A DNA stretch of 6,868 bases. Source: Methanobacteriota archaeon. GTDB taxonomy: Archaea > Thermoplasmatota > Poseidoniia > Poseidoniales > Thalassarchaeaceae. The number at the start of each line of letters is the position of its first letter. Within the stretch, counting starts at the first letter, position 1. The notes below the pieces were generated by a model, which saw only the letters and a program-made list of their open reading frames with translations, had not been told where the DNA came from and searched no databases. This document shows, one piece after another, positions 4,751 to 6,868 of the stretch. A program made the position numbers and the translations under genes. The stretch spans positions 1 to 6,868 of the forward strand of contig NYXJ01000096.1 of the NCBI GenBank assembly GCA_002685315.1. The letters are read 5' to 3'.

Positions 4751-6349
4751 ATGACAGCACTTAGTTTCCATTACAATATGAGTGATGGGGCGGGGCAACC
4801 TCCGGTTGTGATTGTGCCAGAACAAACCAACATCACCAGTGGAACTGCGGTTCAGGAGAAACTAATCGCCGCAGCAAGAGTTTTTTCAGATTTATTGAAG
4901 CCAACATTTGGCCCAAAGGGCTTGGATAAGATGCTTTACAAGTCAAATGGAACCACTGCAGTGACAAATGATGGGGCGAAAATTGTTGCCGAATTATTAG
5001 TCAAACATCCTGCTGCGAAAATGATGGTTTCGATGGCCAATTCTCAAGAAGAAAACTGTGGCGATGGAGTTACTACGACCATGCTTCTATGTGGGAGCCT
5101 ACTCCAAGAAGGAAATAATCTTCTCAAGAAAGGGCTGCACCCATTGACATTAGTCGACGGTTACCGCAAATCTCTTGAAACCGCCATAGAACAAATTAAT
5201 TCAGATTCGACAAAAATTGATGATAAAAAATTATTATTGGTCGCTGAAACTGCATTAACGGGTAAAGGGACAGAGGGTGCTTTGGACTTATTTTCATCTA
5301 TTATCGTAGAATCGATGAAGTCAATTTCTGAAAAACAGCCAATTCCTAGAGCGGAGAATATTGCTATGTTCAAATCCAACGCAGGAAACATTCATGATTC
5401 CCGCATCATAGAAGGTGTTGCTTTCCGTCGAAGAGTCCTAATGGACAGTTTACCAAACAAACTTTCAGATGTTAAGGTGGCTATAATCTCAGGAGATATC
5501 AAAATTAGAAAAATGACTCGAACTGCCGAAATTCAGATTACATCAGCAGATCAGCTAGAGGCATTCGTAGATGCTGAGCAAGACAGAAAGAATAGTATTT
5601 CACAATCATTGGTTGATAGCGGGGCATCTCTAGTTCTGTGCGGGGGAGAAATAGATCGTGATATTTTACATAACCTGGCCGATAATAATATTCTTGCCAT
5701 AGGCGAACTCGATTCCTCTGAGATTGAAAATTCTGCTTCTGCAACGGGCGCAAAAATCGTAGATTCGATAGCCGATATTGAAAGAAAAGATTTAGGTTTT
5801 TGTGGGTCTGTTCTTTGGGAAAGAAACGAAGCAAGCGATATGGTCGAAGATATCATTAGAATCGATAGATGTAAAAAACCGGGCTTAGTTACTATAGAAG
5901 TTGGTGGTGCAGGAGAGATTGCTTCGGAAGAAATAATCAGGGGATTACACGATGGACTTAGGGCAGTATCACTAGCAATTGAAGATCAAGAAATCCTTCC
6001 AGGTGGAGGAGCAATACATAGTAGAATTGCCAATGCTGTCCGAACCTCATCTGAATCAGAACCAGGACGTGCACGTTTGGCAATGGAGGCATTCTCTAGA
6101 GCCATGGAAACAATTCCCGCTGCTCTCGTAGAAAACTCAGGTAACGACGTACTTGATAGCATCCTCGAATTGAGAACGGCAACCAGAAATCAAGAGCACT
6201 TTATTGGGATTGATGAGAATGGGAAAATATCAGTTATTGATAGAGCCTGGCATCCTCGTACAGTAATCACGGAATCGTTACAATTAGCATGTGAGACCAC
6301 AATTGGAATGCTAAGAATCGACCAAGTAATTTCCTCTCGGGGCGATTGA
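4751..6349 (+). CDS. ths: Thermosome subunit (archaeal group II chaperonin), divergent
   Basis: A cytosolic ATP-driven folding chaperonin subunit, 532 residues, close to the usual 520-560. Group II landmarks appear in order: [12 protein letters not shown] (51-62), [21 protein letters not shown] (71-91, D74), CGDGVTTTM (103-111, D105), an apical domain with protrusion (about 215-360), GLHDGL (398-403) carrying the likely ATP-hydrolysis aspartate D401, [13 protein letters not shown] (415-427) and a closing LRIDQVIS (521-528). Departures from the family norm include GDGV where GDGT is standard, GGGAIH where an acidic residue usually follows GGGAx, EVGGAGE near 383-389 where a RGG-type segment is usual, and no Gly-Met-rich tail. 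The acidic catalytic residues are kept, so ATPase activity is likely. I give the ATG at 4751, which suits the TATA-like box; the ATG at 4778 ([17 protein letters not shown]) matches the usual family N-terminus and may be correct. It lies 29 bases before purH on the same strand. Confidence 0.95.
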   Translation: MTALSFHYNMSDGAGQPPVVIVPEQTNITSGTAVQEKLIAAARVFSDLLKPTFGPKGLDKMLYKSNGTTAVTNDGAKIVAELLVKHPAAKMMVSMANSQEENCGDGVTTTMLLCGSLLQEGNNLLKKGLHPLTLVDGYRKSLETAIEQINSDSTKIDDKKLLLVAETALTGKGTEGALDLFSSIIVESMKSISEKQPIPRAENIAMFKSNAGNIHDSRIIEGVAFRRRVLMDSLPNKLSDVKVAIISGDIKIRKMTRTAEIQITSADQLEAFVDAEQDRKNSISQSLVDSGASLVLCGGEIDRDILHNLADNNILAIGELDSSEIENSASATGAKIVDSIADIERKDLGFCGSVLWERNEASDMVEDIIRIDRCKKPGLVTIEVGGAGEIASEEIIRGLHDGLRAVSLAIEDQEILPGGGAIHSRIANAVRTSSESEPGRARLAMEAFSRAMETIPAALVENSGNDVLDSILELRTATRNQEHFIGIDENGKISVIDRAWHPRTVITESLQLACETTIGMLRIDQVISSRGD

Positions 6350-6378
6350 AAGAACCTCTTACAAACACTTCAAGTTCT

Positions 6379-6868
6379 ATGCTCCTACGCCTTGATATGG
6401 CAGCACCACGCGCCCTACTAAGTGTCTGGGAAAAATCAGGAATCGAACCCCTCGCAATCTCATTATCAGAAATGGGTTGGGAGATTTTATCGACGGGAGG
6501 AACATCCCGAAAACTTAGGGAAGCGGGAATTAATGTAATCGATGTTAGTGAAGCAACAGGGCATCCAGAATGTTTTGATGGAAGAGTCAAAACCCTCCAC
6601 CCTGCAGTTCATGGAGGAATTTTAGTTAGAAGAGATAGAGAAGATGATATGAAAACACTGAACGAATTAAATTACTCCACAATTGATTTAGTTTGTGTCA
6701 ATCTTTACCCTTTCGAATCAGTAGCCGCAAAAGAACCTCCAGTATCTGACTCAGAATTAATTGAGATGATTGATATCGGAGGCCCGACAATGATTCGTTC
6801 GGCTGCTAAAAATCATAAAGATGTCTTAGTTTTAACCAATAACTCTCAATATCAAATGGTTATCGATT
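6379..6868 (+). CDS. purH: Bifunctional AICAR formyltransferase/IMP cyclohydrolase, 5' part
   Basis: The frame is open from 6379 to the edge, about 163 residues, and covers most of the N-terminal IMP cyclohydrolase domain, which closes FAICAR to IMP in the last purine step. Landmarks are [12 protein letters not shown] (family RALLSVSDKTGI), [29 protein letters not shown] with the conserved lysine of the RVKTLHP motif, [10 protein letters not shown] and [16 protein letters not shown]. The C-terminal AICAR transformylase domain would lie beyond the window, so bifunctionality is assumed from the family. Start choice is open: ATG 6379 is used; ATG 6397 ([15 protein letters not shown]) has the more canonical distance to the motif; TTG 6346 would overlap the thermosome stop. 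No Shine-Dalgarno sequence or separate promoter is seen in the 29-base gap, so read-through from the thermosome promoter is likely. Many archaea use PurO and PurP instead, so its presence says something about lineage. Confidence 0.93.
   Translation, partial: MLLRLDMAAPRALLSVWEKSGIEPLAISLSEMGWEILSTGGTSRKLREAGINVIDVSEATGHPECFDGRVKTLHPAVHGGILVRRDREDDMKTLNELNYSTIDLVCVNLYPFESVAAKEPPVSDSELIEMIDIGGPTMIRSAAKNHKDVLVLTNNSQYQMVID

Noticed and set aside
4488..4754. Plus-strand frame crossing the divergent promoter region into the thermosome start
   Set aside because: It overlaps the signal peptide region of the surface protein on the opposite strand and both promoters, and its product has no recognisable motif.
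5538..5856. Overlapping minus-strand frames opposite the thermosome apical domain
   Set aside because: They are shadows of a strongly conserved chaperonin coding region.
6267..6590. Minus-strand frame spanning the thermosome 3' end and purH 5' end
   Set aside because: It is antisense to two recognised genes and has no family resemblance.
1..6868. CRISPR arrays, tRNA or rRNA genes, insertion sequences, toxin-antitoxin or phage genes
   Set aside because: I looked for spaced direct repeats, cloverleaf-like sequence, transposase-like products and terminal repeats and saw none. The only notable repeat is the 16-bp pair at the left edge.

Overview
The window looks like a piece of a planktonic marine archaeon. 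Marine Group II/III Euryarchaeota (Poseidoniia-like) is my best guess. The argument rests on three things: a group II chaperonin (thermosome) gene, a secreted beta-rich surface protein with one C-terminal membrane anchor, and AT-rich compact DNA with TATA-like boxes about 25-30 bp ahead of several starts and few ribosome binding sites. The lineage is inferred; no rRNA or tRNA is present to settle it. The odd length, a gene cut off at the right edge and a suspicious junction at the left edge suggest the window is a whole contig or a contig end.

Left part (about 1-3283): a minus-strand GT4 glycosyltransferase followed by a broken MOSC-domain gene, and two different PAPS-type sulfotransferases. 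The first sulfotransferase is on the plus strand, divergent from the glycosyltransferase. The second is on the minus strand and meets the first with zero bases between the stop codons. Together they suggest building and sulfating a cell-surface glycan or glycolipid. Hand counts of sample lines give about 30-33% G+C here, against about 33-48% in the chaperonin gene, so this part may be accessory DNA.

Middle part (3394-4669): a small protein with three predicted membrane segments on the plus strand converges, with a 4-base gap, on a secreted, cysteine-rich, C-terminally anchored surface protein on the minus strand. Neither has a known function.

Right part (4751-6868): a divergent thermosome subunit with the best TATA-like box in the window, then, 29 bases after its stop on the same strand, the 5' part of purH (late purine synthesis), which runs off the edge.

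The two observations most worth a second look are these. (1) The MOSC gene loses family similarity exactly where a 16-bp inverted copy of its own interior begins; this copy also supplies the stop codon, which points to a template-switch chimera or assembly artefact. (2) The glycosyltransferase/two-sulfotransferase block implies sulfated surface glycans in a marine archaeon. I found no CRISPR array, insertion sequence, tRNA, rRNA or clearly new multi-gene system.
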